From NCBI RefSeq assembly GCF_001758195.1, contig NZ_MASR01000003.1, forward strand, positions 186,001 through 250,000: a stretch of 64,000 bases of DNA, given 5' to 3'. Positions 20,858-29,603 of the stretch are shown one piece after another (positions within the stretch are counted from its first letter, which is position 1; every line of letters starts with the position of its first letter). This DNA is from Pseudohongiella acticola. GTDB taxonomy: Bacteria; Pseudomonadota; Gammaproteobacteria; Pseudomonadales; Pseudohongiellaceae. The notes under the pieces are model-generated. The model was not told where the DNA came from. It was given only the letters and a program-made list of their open reading frames with translations, and made no database searches. The position numbers were made by a program, and so were the translations under genes.

Positions 20858-21445
20858 ATGAAAGAACCCCGGTTGAACCGGCGCGCCCGGATTGAGCAGC
20901 CCGGGCCTGATGATGGCCCTGGCGATATTGCTGACGAAGGCGAAGAGAGCAAAACGCAACGCAAAAAGCGCTCGACCGAACTGCAGAAAATGGGTGAAGA
21001 CCTGTTAAGCCTGAACAAAAAGCAACTGGAGCAGATCGAGGTGCCCGAGCCTTTGCTGGCGGCATTACGCGAGTACCAGCGCCTGCCCAACCGTCACGAA
21101 GCCAAACGACGCCAACTGCAGTTCATCGGCAAACTGATGCGTGGCAGTGACCATGAAAGTATCCGTTTGGCGCTGGAAAAATTACGCACGCCGGATCGTC
21201 AGGAGATTCGCCGTGGTCAGGATATCGAACAGTGGGGTGAGCGCCTGCTCAATGGCGATGAAAGCGACGTTCAGGCCTTTGTCGAAACCTGGCCCAGTGC
21301 TGAGCGCCAGACCCTGCGCCAGTTGTTGCGCCGATATAGCCAACTGGCAACAACCGCCAGCGAAGCAGAAGAAGAAAAAAGTAGCGAACCGGCCAAGATC
21401 CAGCGTCGCCGCCTGCTCGATTACATCAAGACCTGTATCGACTGA
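20858..21445 (+). CDS. yjgA: Ribosome-associated protein YjgA (DarP)
   Basis: 195-residue DUF615 protein. In E. coli YjgA/DarP associates with large-subunit precursors and aids late assembly. Recognised by KRSTELQKMGEDLLSLNKKQLEQI, the basic YQRLPNRHEAKRRQLQFIGKLMR-type segment and QTLRQLLRR. The ATG at 20858 is preferred; a TTG at 20840 inside npr would add six residues. In E. coli the gene sits elsewhere, so its position after npr is a lineage feature. It converges on the peptidase gene. Confidence 0.92.
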   Translation: MKEPRLNRRARIEQPGPDDGPGDIADEGEESKTQRKKRSTELQKMGEDLLSLNKKQLEQIEVPEPLLAALREYQRLPNRHEAKRRQLQFIGKLMRGSDHESIRLALEKLRTPDRQEIRRGQDIEQWGERLLNGDESDVQAFVETWPSAERQTLRQLLRRYSQLATTASEAEEEKSSEPAKIQRRRLLDYIKTCID

Positions 21446-21462
21446 CAGCCGGCAAGGGGTGT

Positions 21463-23691
21463 TCAGTTTGCTGCCGGCACAGTTTTCAGAGAAGGCTTCA
21501 GAGAAGGCTTTAGAGAACTCTTCAGAAACGTCCAGCGCAGTGCGTAGTCGTCAAGCAGATGATCAATGCGGACGCTGGCGTCATGATCCTGACCAGGTGT
21601 GACCGACAGCAGGGTGACCGGCTCAGCGTCACTGTGTTTATCGTGATGCGTCTGCAGCGCCTGCAGGTATTTGAAACTGTGAGCCGGCGCGACCACCGTA
21701 TCGCGATCGCGCACAACCAGCAGCGCTGGTGGGTGTTGCTTCAGTTCGGGATCACCGTTCAACAATGCCTGATACGGAAAGGACCTACCGTCACGATATT
21801 CCTGCTGCCAGAAACTGGCGCCACCAAGCGCATCAAGGCGTTTCAGATCAAACAAGGCTGCATCAGTCAGCAATGCAGCAAACGCGTCCGGCGAACGCTG
21901 CACCGCTTCCGCAGCAAGCAGGCCGCCATGGCTACGACCACTGATCGCGACCCCGCCCTGCTCTGCCAGCCTCTCACGCCGGAGACTGGCAGTGACGGCA
22001 AGGACATCGGTTATACTGTTGTTTCGATACGCCCCGCTACCAGCGGCATGCCACTGCTCGCCATAATCGCCGCCGCCCCTGGGGCCGGCAACGGCATATG
22101 AACCGCCACTGGCCATCCATTGCAAACGACTGATTGAGAATGAGGTCTCCATGGGAGCGGCGAACCCGCCATACACTTCCAGCAGCATCGGACCGAAATA
22201 CCTACCCTCCCTATCTGCCTTACCCGCCAGCCAGACTGGCACCCGAGCGTCATCATCAGCGCGGGCAAAAACCAGTCGGGCCTGCAAATCTCCGACGCCC
22301 AGATCAGGCTGATCCTGGGTCAGAATCGTTTGTTGCCGGCTCTGCCAATCGACCAGCTCACTGCGCGGTGGCGTCACTATCCCGCTAAAAGAAACCAGGG
22401 CCTGGTGTTGACCCGCTGCCCGGATGGCATCAATCCTGACAGGTGCGGGTAATGCCGGCATCCAGTCTCCAACAATCGGGCGGCCATCCAGGTCAACCAT
22501 TTTCAGCGTCGACGTGCCGTGCACCAGATACTCCAGTAGCAGTCTCTCCCCGATCCGCCGCGCCGAAAGCAGCGGCGCCTCCGACTCGGGCACCAGCGTA
22601 CGCGCCCGCTGTTCATCTGCCAGTGTGATGGCACCAGTACCCCGATCACCCAGGGTCAAAAATGCCGGAATGCCCCTGACCATCGCAACGAAATGGCCGG
22701 CGTCCTGGCCCGACTGTACCAGCCCCGTCGCTACGCCTGTGCCCACATCGACTCTGGACCATCGCAGCGTTGTTGCGTTGGACTGACTACTCACACCCTT
22801 TGCGTCGACTCCCGGCACCCCTGCTATCTGCATCAGCAGATGATTGTCGTGCGCCCTGTGTTCCTGCGTTGCGGCATCAGGTTTGATGATGCGCAATTGC
22901 TCAATGGTTTGCCCGTCAGCGGCAATAAAGACTGCTTCAGCTGCGCCCGGCGAGTTATTGACGGCAATGCGATAAATGCGCGAATGCCAGTCAGCCCCAC
23001 TGACCTTGCCGGCCTGTGATTGCCGCTGCGCGGGCGGCACTGACACAGCAAACAGCAACGTGTCACCGGCCTCGCTCCAGGCCAGTTGCTCCGCCGGCAG
23101 CGTCCAACCCTCATGGTTGACACTTAACAGGCGTGGCTCTGAGGAGGCTGCCGTTAATGACAGCAGATACCATCTGATTTGCCAGTCGCCGGCGCGCGTT
23201 TGTTGATTGATCTGGAACGCCAGCCATTGTAAGTCCGGGCTGATTGATATTTCACCCGGACGGGTGTTGTCGGTAAAAACATTGCCGTCAATCAACAGTC
23301 GGGCGCCATCGCCGGGTGCGGCGTTTTGGGCCCGGTCCCCAACAAACTCTTGATAAGACTGCAGGTACAGGCTGTATTGTGGTTCCAGCCCGCTATTGTA
23401 ATAAAACAACACCTGTTCCCCGATAATATCAACGACCTGCCATTTCGGGTGATCCCACGCTGCCCGCAGGCGTTCCCGTGTAGCCTGGTACAAGGCCTGG
23501 TGCTGTTGCTGCCAGTGACGGACCTGTTGTGCCTGCTGCGTCAGCCACGCGCTGACCCGGGGACGGGTGACAGGTGATTCCAGCCACTGATAGGGGTCGG
23601 GGACAACGGTCGATTCCAGCGATGAAGCAGACGGCGACTGCAGACATCCAGACAATACGCTCAGCAATAGCAGCAAACCGCAGCGTCGCAT
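21463..23691 (-). CDS. Prolyl oligopeptidase-like lipoprotein (S9 family)
   Basis: 742 residues. A lipoprotein signal ends in LSGC (Cys16). An S9A-type N-terminal region opens with VPDPYQWLES, then comes a beta-propeller, then an alpha/beta hydrolase domain. The nucleophile is Ser587 in SGRSHGGLL, the acid is near D664 (RDRDTVV) and the histidine near H703 (GQDHDAS). The serine and histidine contexts differ from the usual GGSNGG and GHG, so the substrate may differ from classical prolyl oligopeptidases. The C-terminus bears SLKP repeats from a 12-bp tandem repeat. It lies 12 bases downstream of a LysR gene in the same direction. Confidence 0.82.
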   Translation of the reverse strand: MRRCGLLLLLSVLSGCLQSPSASSLESTVVPDPYQWLESPVTRPRVSAWLTQQAQQVRHWQQQHQALYQATRERLRAAWDHPKWQVVDIIGEQVLFYYNSGLEPQYSLYLQSYQEFVGDRAQNAAPGDGARLLIDGNVFTDNTRPGEISISPDLQWLAFQINQQTRAGDWQIRWYLLSLTAASSEPRLLSVNHEGWTLPAEQLAWSEAGDTLLFAVSVPPAQRQSQAGKVSGADWHSRIYRIAVNNSPGAAEAVFIAADGQTIEQLRIIKPDAATQEHRAHDNHLLMQIAGVPGVDAKGVSSQSNATTLRWSRVDVGTGVATGLVQSGQDAGHFVAMVRGIPAFLTLGDRGTGAITLADEQRARTLVPESEAPLLSARRIGERLLLEYLVHGTSTLKMVDLDGRPIVGDWMPALPAPVRIDAIRAAGQHQALVSFSGIVTPPRSELVDWQSRQQTILTQDQPDLGVGDLQARLVFARADDDARVPVWLAGKADREGRYFGPMLLEVYGGFAAPMETSFSISRLQWMASGGSYAVAGPRGGGDYGEQWHAAGSGAYRNNSITDVLAVTASLRRERLAEQGGVAISGRSHGGLLAAEAVQRSPDAFAALLTDAALFDLKRLDALGGASFWQQEYRDGRSFPYQALLNGDPELKQHPPALLVVRDRDTVVAPAHSFKYLQALQTHHDKHSDAEPVTLLSVTPGQDHDASVRIDHLLDDYALRWTFLKSSLKPSLKPSLKTVPAAN
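21485..21532. repeat. 12-bp tandem repeat in the end of the peptidase gene
   Basis: TTCAGAGAAGGC occurs exactly at 21485-21496 and 21497-21508, followed by diverged copies at 21509-21520 and 21521-21532. On the coding (minus) strand it gives repeated SLKP-like tetrapeptides near the C-terminus. Confidence 0.85.
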
Positions 23692-23703
23692 CAGTCAACA
23701 GCC

Positions 23704-24591
23704 CTAGTCTGACTTGAATAATGCCAGCAGGCTTTCGCGCAGCCAGCGATGCGAAGGGTCACTGTCCGACTGACGGTGCCAGTAGAGGTGCAGGTCCAGA
23801 GGAGGAACATCAAAGGGCAGCGGCCGCAGCGTCAGGTTGTACTGGGAAGCCAGGAATCGAGGTACCGTCAACACCTGATCGGTACCACTGACCACCTCCG
23901 CAGCCACCCGGTAATGTTGCACGCGCAACTGAATGCGACGCTCGGCCTGATGCTTGAGCAATGCCATATCGACTTGACCAAGGCCTTTGCGGCGGCTTGA
24001 GACATGAATATGGCGCAGGTTCAGGTACGCTTCCAGTGTCAGCTCCTGGTCTGCCAGCGGGTGCCCCGGGCGCATCGCACAGACATAGTGATCACTGATC
24101 AGGGACTGATGCGACACTTGCGTGTCTTCGATCAACGGCACATCAATGGCAAAATCGAGTTCACCTCGCGACAGATGCCTGACCAGTTCATGCCGCTTAG
24201 TATAGTAACTCTGCAGCACCAGGTGTGGCGCATTGAGCTCAAAAAACGGGAACAGCCTCGGCAGAATTACGGCTTCGGCGAGATCGGTCATACTGAAGTG
24301 ATAGGTCCGGTCAGCCGAATCCGGACTGAACTCTTCGCGCTCAAGTACGCTGGCATTCAACAGGCCCAACGCGGCAGACACATTCTGCGCGATACCATCA
24401 GCAACCGGCGTCGGCAGCATGCCTTTTGAGGTCCGCACAAACAGCTCATCATTGAATACCCGGCGCAGGCGTGACAACGCATTGCTCACCGCCGGCTGAG
24501 TGATCGCCAGCGATTTTGCCGCCTGCGTCAGATTGCGCTCGGTATAGATGGTGTCGAAGACCAGAAAAAGATTCAGATCAATTTTTTTCAG
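23704..24591 (-). CDS. LysR-family transcriptional regulator with apparent CTG start
   Basis: 295-residue LysR regulator. The N-terminal winged helix (KKIDLNLFLVFDTIYTERN, then LTQAAKSLAITQPAVSNAL, then SRLRR) is complete only if translation begins at CTG 24591. An in-frame TAG lies three codons upstream and no ATG, GTG or TTG occurs before a GTG at 24489, which would cut through the recognition helix. A GAGG and AGGA precede the CTG. The effector domain fills the rest. It probably controls the downstream peptidase and perhaps the divergent phosphatase operon. Confidence 0.85.
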   Translation of the reverse strand: MKKIDLNLFLVFDTIYTERNLTQAAKSLAITQPAVSNALSRLRRVFNDELFVRTSKGMLPTPVADGIAQNVSAALGLLNASVLEREEFSPDSADRTYHFSMTDLAEAVILPRLFPFFELNAPHLVLQSYYTKRHELVRHLSRGELDFAIDVPLIEDTQVSHQSLISDHYVCAMRPGHPLADQELTLEAYLNLRHIHVSSRRKGLGQVDMALLKHQAERRIQLRVQHYRVAAEVVSGTDQVLTVPRFLASQYNLTLRPLPFDVPPLDLHLYWHRQSDSDPSHRWLRESLLALFKSD

Positions 24592-24685
24592 AACGTCCTA
24601 CCTCACGCCGATGACGTTGTGTGGTGAATTTTCCCCGCAAATAACCAGAGAGACGACTTTTTACAGCCGATTTCTTCCATGTCCT

Positions 24686-24700
24686 ATTCGTTTCATGAAT
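24686..24700. promoter_or_regulatory. Candidate LysR box
   Basis: ATTCGTTTCATGAAT has a perfect ATTC-N7-GAAT dyad and the T-N11-A pattern of LysR binding sites. It lies between the LysR gene and the divergent phosphatase gene, the usual place for autoregulation. Confidence 0.45.
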
Positions 24701-24748
24701 AATAGCTAAAAAAATCGATAATACAAATCAATAACTGGAAAACTTTAC

Positions 24749-25444
24749 ATGAGTCAGCTTTATCTGGTGCGTCACGGACAGGCTTCCTTCGGCGCCGCCA
24801 ATTATGATCAGCTGTCACCACTGGGCTACCAGCAGGCTCAGTGGCTGGGCGAACATTTCCGGGCTCTGAATATTCAATTCGACCGGGTTGTCACCGGCAG
24901 TCTTTCACGACAGCAGCAAACGGCGCAGGCCATACTTGACGGCAATGCTCAGTCTCTGCCCCTGAACGTGGACGAGGGTTTTAACGAATTTGATTTTCAT
25001 GGTCTGGCCAGAATTTATTGCCGGTTCAGTGAAATTCCTGTGCCGGGCACGGCCAACGGCGGACGCGAATTTTTTCAGATGCTGCGTAAAGCCATGATTG
25101 CCTGGTCACGCGGCGAATTGCATGCAGTTGACAGTGAACCCGGCGACCTGGCTCTGGAAACCTGGGACCAGTTTCACGACCGCGTCCATGACGCCCTGCA
25201 ACAACTGATCGCGCGCGAACAGGACGAAACCGTGCTTGCCGTCAGTTCCGGCGGCGCCATGGCCATGGTGCTGAGCCAGGTACTGCATTGCGGCGTAGAC
25301 ACATTGATCAACCTCAACATGCAAACCCGCAATACCGGCGTTCATCATCTGTTCTACAATCAACGCGGGTTTCAGCTGGCAGGTTTTAATGCACTGGCAC
25401 ACCTGCAACAACCGGGACGTATGGATGCGCTAAGCTACACTTGA
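24749..25444 (+). CDS. Histidine phosphatase family protein
   Basis: 231-residue phosphoglycerate-mutase-like phosphatase. The catalytic LVRHGQASFG motif, with the phosphorylated histidine at about residue 9, starts the protein, and the second half carries AVSSGGAMAMVL, where a histidine is more usual. The substrate cannot be told from sequence. It is followed directly by the phosphotransferase gene, so the two are likely cotranscribed; such pairs occur beside acyl-CoA metabolism genes. Confidence 0.88.
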   Translation: MSQLYLVRHGQASFGAANYDQLSPLGYQQAQWLGEHFRALNIQFDRVVTGSLSRQQQTAQAILDGNAQSLPLNVDEGFNEFDFHGLARIYCRFSEIPVPGTANGGREFFQMLRKAMIAWSRGELHAVDSEPGDLALETWDQFHDRVHDALQQLIAREQDETVLAVSSGGAMAMVLSQVLHCGVDTLINLNMQTRNTGVHHLFYNQRGFQLAGFNALAHLQQPGRMDALSYT

Positions 25445-25488
25445 GTCGCTCCAGAACCACTCCTGAATTCAGGCCGGCCAATTCACCC

Positions 25489-25500
25489 AATAAAAAAAGG
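25489..25500 (+). promoter_or_regulatory. A-rich stretch before the phosphotransferase start (possible Hfq/Crc site)
   Basis: AATAAAAAAAGG lies 12 bases before the ATG at 25513. Stretches of this kind near ribosome binding sites are the recognised Hfq/Crc target type in Pseudomonas. Here it is suggestive only. Confidence 0.3.
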
Positions 25501-25512
25501 CACTTCCCGACC

Positions 25513-26565
25513 ATGTCAGCAGAAACCTCAAACAACAATCAGTCCTCCCTCACGCCGGCGCAGCATTCGGCATTGCACCAGTGGCTGCAACAAACGCTGC
25601 CAGACTACACCGGGCATTTTGATCTGGAAAAATTCGCTGCAGGTCAATCCAACCCCAGCTTTCTGCTCAACACCGGCACTCACAAATATGTGTTGAGACG
25701 AAAACCCGCAGGTGAATTGCTGGCATCAGCACATGCAGTAGACAGGGAGTTCCGACTGATCAGCGCCCTGCAGCACACCGATGTGGCAGTGCCGACAGCG
25801 GTCGCATTGTGCGAAGACGACAATGTCATCGGCAGCATGTTCTACCTGATGAGTTATGAGGACGGCGATATCCTGTGGGACCCCAGTCTGCCAACAACGC
25901 CAGTTGCCCAACGCTACGATTATTATCGTGCGCTGGTGGAGTCGCTGGCCCGACTGCACCGGGTCGATTATCACGCGCTGGGCCTGGACGATTTCGGACG
26001 CCCGGGGAATTATTACGAGCGTCAATTGTCACGTTGGAGCAAACAATACCAGGCGTCGGCAACATCGGAGTTGCCACAAATGGATGCCCTGATTCAATGG
26101 CTGCAGCAGCATCTGCCCGAGGATGACGGCCAATGCAGCATCATTCATGGTGACTACCGGCTGGACAACGTTATTTTTTATCGTGGTGAGGCAAAAATTC
26201 GCGCCGTACTGGACTGGGAGCTGGCTACGCTGGGGCACCCCATGGCCGATCTGGCTTACTATTGCATGGCACTGCGATTGCCGCGCAGTGGTGAAATGCA
26301 GGGATTACATGGGGAAGACCTGACAGCGCTGAACATTCCCGACGAAAATGCCATTATTTCGCACTATTGCGACGTACGCGGCATCGATAAACCGGCCCAC
26401 TGGACGTTCTACCTGGCGTTCAGCTTTTTCCGGCTGGCAGCGATTCTGCAGGGTGTCTACAAGCGCGGACTTGATGGCAATGCGTCCAGCGACAAGGCAC
26501 TTCGCATGGGCCGTCTGGTAGCTCCTCTGGCGGCACAAGGCCTGAAAACAACACTGGAAGACTAG
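25513..26565 (+). CDS. Phosphotransferase family protein (APH/ACAD11-like kinase)
   Basis: 350-residue aminoglycoside-phosphotransferase-fold protein of the group related to the kinase domain of ACAD11, which acts on 4-hydroxy-acyl-CoAs. It carries FAAGQSNPSFLL, KYVLRRKPAG (nucleotide-binding lysine), the catalytic loop IIHGDYRLDNVIF and the metal site VLDWELATLGHPMADLAY. The ATG at 25513 is chosen over a TTG at 25441 because residues upstream show no family similarity. It is paired with the upstream phosphatase. Drug resistance is unlikely. Confidence 0.87.
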   Translation: MSAETSNNNQSSLTPAQHSALHQWLQQTLPDYTGHFDLEKFAAGQSNPSFLLNTGTHKYVLRRKPAGELLASAHAVDREFRLISALQHTDVAVPTAVALCEDDNVIGSMFYLMSYEDGDILWDPSLPTTPVAQRYDYYRALVESLARLHRVDYHALGLDDFGRPGNYYERQLSRWSKQYQASATSELPQMDALIQWLQQHLPEDDGQCSIIHGDYRLDNVIFYRGEAKIRAVLDWELATLGHPMADLAYYCMALRLPRSGEMQGLHGEDLTALNIPDENAIISHYCDVRGIDKPAHWTFYLAFSFFRLAAILQGVYKRGLDGNASSDKALRMGRLVAPLAAQGLKTTLED

Positions 26566-26621
26566 TTGATTAACGGCCTGCACGCCCCTGCTATGCACAT
26601 CTGGTGTTTAGTGCTACCATC

Positions 26622-26639
26622 AAAAAAAATCAATAAAAA
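26622..26639 (+). promoter_or_regulatory. A-rich stretch before the symporter operon (possible Hfq/Crc site)
   Basis: AAAAAAAATCAATAAAAA lies immediately before the GAGGGTAAGG ribosome binding site of the DUF4212 gene. It resembles the A-rich repeats of the CrcZ-like region at 41754-41964 and is placed where Hfq/Crc would block translation. Confidence 0.45.
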
Positions 26640-26652
26640 CCGAGGGTAAGGC

Positions 26653-26949
26653 ATGCGCGACGAACATGCACGAGCGTACTGGAAAGCCAACGTCCGGATT
26701 TTAACCATCCTGATGAGCGTCTGGTTTTTTATCTCATTTGTCTGCGGCATCCTGCTCGCCGACTTTCTCGACAACTTCCGCTTTGCCGGTTTCAAACTTG
26801 GCTTCTGGATCGCACAGCAAGGCTCCATATACGTCTTTGTTATCCTGATTCTTGTTTACCTGGTGTGGATGGACCGACTTGATGCGCGATACACGCGTGA
26901 CAAAAACAAATCCGGTCAGACGACTGACACTCAGGAGGATCAGGCATGA
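26653..26949 (+). CDS. DUF4212 small subunit of a sodium/solute symporter
   Basis: 98-residue membrane protein with two helices (about residues 15-37 and 53-75) and a charged C-terminus. DUF4212 proteins are encoded directly before an SSS-type symporter and are thought to be its small subunit. The characteristic opening is HARAYWKANVRILTILMSVW. It overlaps the symporter gene by four bases. Confidence 0.92.
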   Translation: MRDEHARAYWKANVRILTILMSVWFFISFVCGILLADFLDNFRFAGFKLGFWIAQQGSIYVFVILILVYLVWMDRLDARYTRDKNKSGQTTDTQEDQA

Positions 26950-28619
26950 GTGTTCAGATCTGGACCTATATATTTGTTTTTCTTTCCTTCAGTCTTTATA
27001 TCGGCATCGCCATCTGGTCACGCGCCGCCTCCACCAATGATTTTTATGTCGCTGGCGGCGGCGTGCATCCACTGGCCAATGGCATGGCAACGGCGGCCGA
27101 CTGGATGTCCGCGGCGTCGTTTATTTCCATGGCCGGACTGATTTCCTTTCTCGGTCGCGACGGTGCCTTTTACCTGATGGGCTGGACCGGCGGTTACGTA
27201 TTACTGGCCCTGCTGCTGGCACCCTACCTGCGCAAGTTCGGCAAATTTACCGTCCCCGACTTCATTGGTGATCGTTATTACTCAAACAGCGCGCGCCTGG
27301 TCGCCATTTTCTGTGCCATTTCTGTATCGTTCGTTTATGTTTGCGGCCAGATGCAGGGCGCCGGCATCGTCTTTTCCCGCTTCCTGGAAGTGGATATCAC
27401 CACCGGTGTCATTATCGGCATGACCATCGTGTTTTTCTACGCCGTCATGGGCGGCATGAAGGGCATCACCTACACGCAGGTTGCGCAATACTGCGTGCTT
27501 ATTTTCGCCTATCTGGTGCCAGCTATCTTTATTTCTCTGATGATGACCGGCAACCCGATACCACAGCTTGGTTTTGGCTCAGAGCTGACGCCGGAATACG
27601 GCGGCGGCTACCTGCTGGACAGGCTCGACAACCTGAGCACAGACCTGGGCTTTGCCGCGTATACGGAAGGCCTGCGTCCGACCCAGGACGTGTTTTTTAT
27701 CACGGCAGCGCTGATGTTTGGCACTGCCGGTCTGCCGCACGTCATCATCCGTTTCTTCACCGTGCCCAGTGTACGTGACGCGCGCAAATCGGCCGCTTAT
27801 GCGCTGATTTTTATTGCCATTCTGTATACCACGGCACCGGCAGTGGCAGCGTTTGCCAAAACCAATTTGTTAAACACCGTCAACAACGCCAGTTATGAAG
27901 CGCTTCCCAGTTGGTTCGGCACCTGGGAAACAACCCAGCTTATCGAATTCAATGACCGCAACGCGGACGGTATCGTGCAATACTCGGGTGATCCCGGGGT
28001 TAATGAACTGACCGTTAACCGTGACATCATGGTGCTGGCAAATCCAGAGATTGCCGGCCTGCCCAACTGGGTGGTGGCGCTGGTGGCTGCCGGCGCACTG
28101 GCGGCGGCGCTGTCGACCGCAGCCGGATTGCTGCTGGTCATCTCGACCGCGGTATCCCATGACCTGCTCAAGCGTAGCCTGATGCCTGGCATCACGGAAA
28201 AGCAGGAGCTGCTATATGCACGCCTTGCCATCTTTGTTGCCATTCTTATCGCGGGTTATTTTGGTATCAATCCGCCCGGTTTTGTTGCCGAAGTCGTGGC
28301 ATTTGCCTTTGGTCTTGCCGCTGCATCATTCTTTCCAGCCATCGTGCTGGGCATATTTTATCGACGCATGAACCGGCAAGGCGCGATCTCCGGCATGCTG
28401 GCGGGCTTTTTCTTTACCGCAGCGTACATCGTGTATTTCAAGTTCATCTCTCCGGAGAGCAGCAATGCCGAGCACTGGTGGCTTGGTATATCTCCAGAGG
28501 GCATCGGCACACTGGGCACGCTGGTCAATACCGTCGTGGCATTGACCGTCAACCGCTTCTATCCGGCACCACCAAAAGCGGTACAGGATATGGTTGAGGA
28601 GATTCGCCTGCCGAACTGA
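26946..28619 (+). CDS. Sodium:solute symporter (VC_2705-type SSS family)
   Basis: 557-residue SSS transporter with about 13 to 14 membrane helices and the sequences NDFYVAGGGVHPLANGMATAADWMSAASFISMAGLI and LALLLAPYLRKFGKFTVPDFIGDRYYS typical of acetate/propionate-type carriers. The partner DUF4212 gene overlaps its start. The likely substrate is a short-chain carboxylate, but this is inference. The operon carries a strong A-rich leader suggesting catabolite repression. The next gene is convergent. Confidence 0.92.
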   Translation: MSVQIWTYIFVFLSFSLYIGIAIWSRAASTNDFYVAGGGVHPLANGMATAADWMSAASFISMAGLISFLGRDGAFYLMGWTGGYVLLALLLAPYLRKFGKFTVPDFIGDRYYSNSARLVAIFCAISVSFVYVCGQMQGAGIVFSRFLEVDITTGVIIGMTIVFFYAVMGGMKGITYTQVAQYCVLIFAYLVPAIFISLMMTGNPIPQLGFGSELTPEYGGGYLLDRLDNLSTDLGFAAYTEGLRPTQDVFFITAALMFGTAGLPHVIIRFFTVPSVRDARKSAAYALIFIAILYTTAPAVAAFAKTNLLNTVNNASYEALPSWFGTWETTQLIEFNDRNADGIVQYSGDPGVNELTVNRDIMVLANPEIAGLPNWVVALVAAGALAAALSTAAGLLLVISTAVSHDLLKRSLMPGITEKQELLYARLAIFVAILIAGYFGINPPGFVAEVVAFAFGLAAASFFPAIVLGIFYRRMNRQGAISGMLAGFFFTAAYIVYFKFISPESSNAEHWWLGISPEGIGTLGTLVNTVVALTVNRFYPAPPKAVQDMVEEIRLPN

Positions 28620-28621
28620 AA

Positions 28622-29470
28622 TCAGTCGTCAGAGACACTGATAGTTGGTGCGGTCTGCCTGGCCGCATCCATCTCTGTAACCTGAGCCACCAGGCGTTGA
28701 GCAAGTTTATGGTAAGCCCTGGCAACGTCGCCATCGGGCCGGGACACCAGGATGGGTGTGCCGGCATCGGTATGTTCGCGAATGGACAGGTCCAGTGGCA
28801 GAGAGCCAATAACATGGACCCCGTAGTCCTGCGCCAGTTGCTCACCGCCGCCCTCACCGAAAATCGCTTCAGCATGTCCGCAATTGGAACAGATATGGAT
28901 TCCCATGTTTTCCACGACACCGAGCAACGGCACATCCACTTTGCGAAACATTTCGATACCCTTGCGCGCGTCCAGCAACGCCACATCCTGTGGCGTGGTC
29001 ACAATCACAGCGCCGGTCAGACTCACCGATTGTGACAGGCTGAGCTGGATGTCACCGGTGCCGGGAGGCATATCAATCAGCAGATAATCCAGTTCTGACC
29101 ACAGGGTAAACTTGAGCATCTGATTGAAGGCACCCACGATCATCGGTGCACGCCAGACCATAGCGGTGCTGCCCTCAACCAGATACCCCATGGAGTTGGT
29201 CTCCAGACCACAGGCCAGGATGGGTCGCATGTATTTTTTGTCGACAATTTCTGGCCGGGTGCCTGAAGCCACGCCCAGCATTGTGGGTTGACTCGGTCCG
29301 TATATGTCAGCATCCAGCAGACCGACACGGAACCCCTGCTGCTGCAGCGCCACCGCCAGGTTGACGGCAGTGGTGGATTTCCCGACACCTCCCTTGCCCG
29401 ATGCGATACAAATTATGTGCTTGATTTTAGAAAGATTATCCACGCGTAAAAGGCTCCTGCTATATACCAT
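28622..29470 (-). CDS. apbC: Iron-sulfur cluster carrier ATPase ApbC/Mrp
   Basis: 282-residue P-loop ATPase of the Mrp/NBP35 class that carries Fe-S clusters to apoproteins. The deviant Walker A SGKGGVGKST is at about residues 24-33, with YGPSQPTMLG and IDMPPGTGD further on. The CxxC (ICSNCGHAEAIFG) is in the C-terminal half and binds the cluster. The N-terminal MIP18-like domain of E. coli Mrp (369 residues) is missing, so this is the short form. An in-frame GTG about nine codons in (VDNLSKIKH) could be an alternative start. Confidence 0.94.
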   Translation of the reverse strand: MVYSRSLLRVDNLSKIKHIICIASGKGGVGKSTTAVNLAVALQQQGFRVGLLDADIYGPSQPTMLGVASGTRPEIVDKKYMRPILACGLETNSMGYLVEGSTAMVWRAPMIVGAFNQMLKFTLWSELDYLLIDMPPGTGDIQLSLSQSVSLTGAVIVTTPQDVALLDARKGIEMFRKVDVPLLGVVENMGIHICSNCGHAEAIFGEGGGEQLAQDYGVHVIGSLPLDLSIREHTDAGTPILVSRPDGDVARAYHKLAQRLVAQVTEMDAARQTAPTISVSDD

Positions 29471-29603
29471 AAGACTTGATTACAGACCCGCCCGCGACAC
29501 ACGGGCATCACCGCGGCGGCACGATTGAAACTTGATCTCGGGCCGTATTCCATGTTCTATTAAGCGCCTGATAGGCCTGACTGCATTAATGGATCCTCAC
29601 ATC

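Noticed and set aside
25513-26565. Aminoglycoside resistance kinase
   Set aside because: The fold is shared, but sequence features are of the ACAD11-like metabolic group and the neighbours are metabolic.
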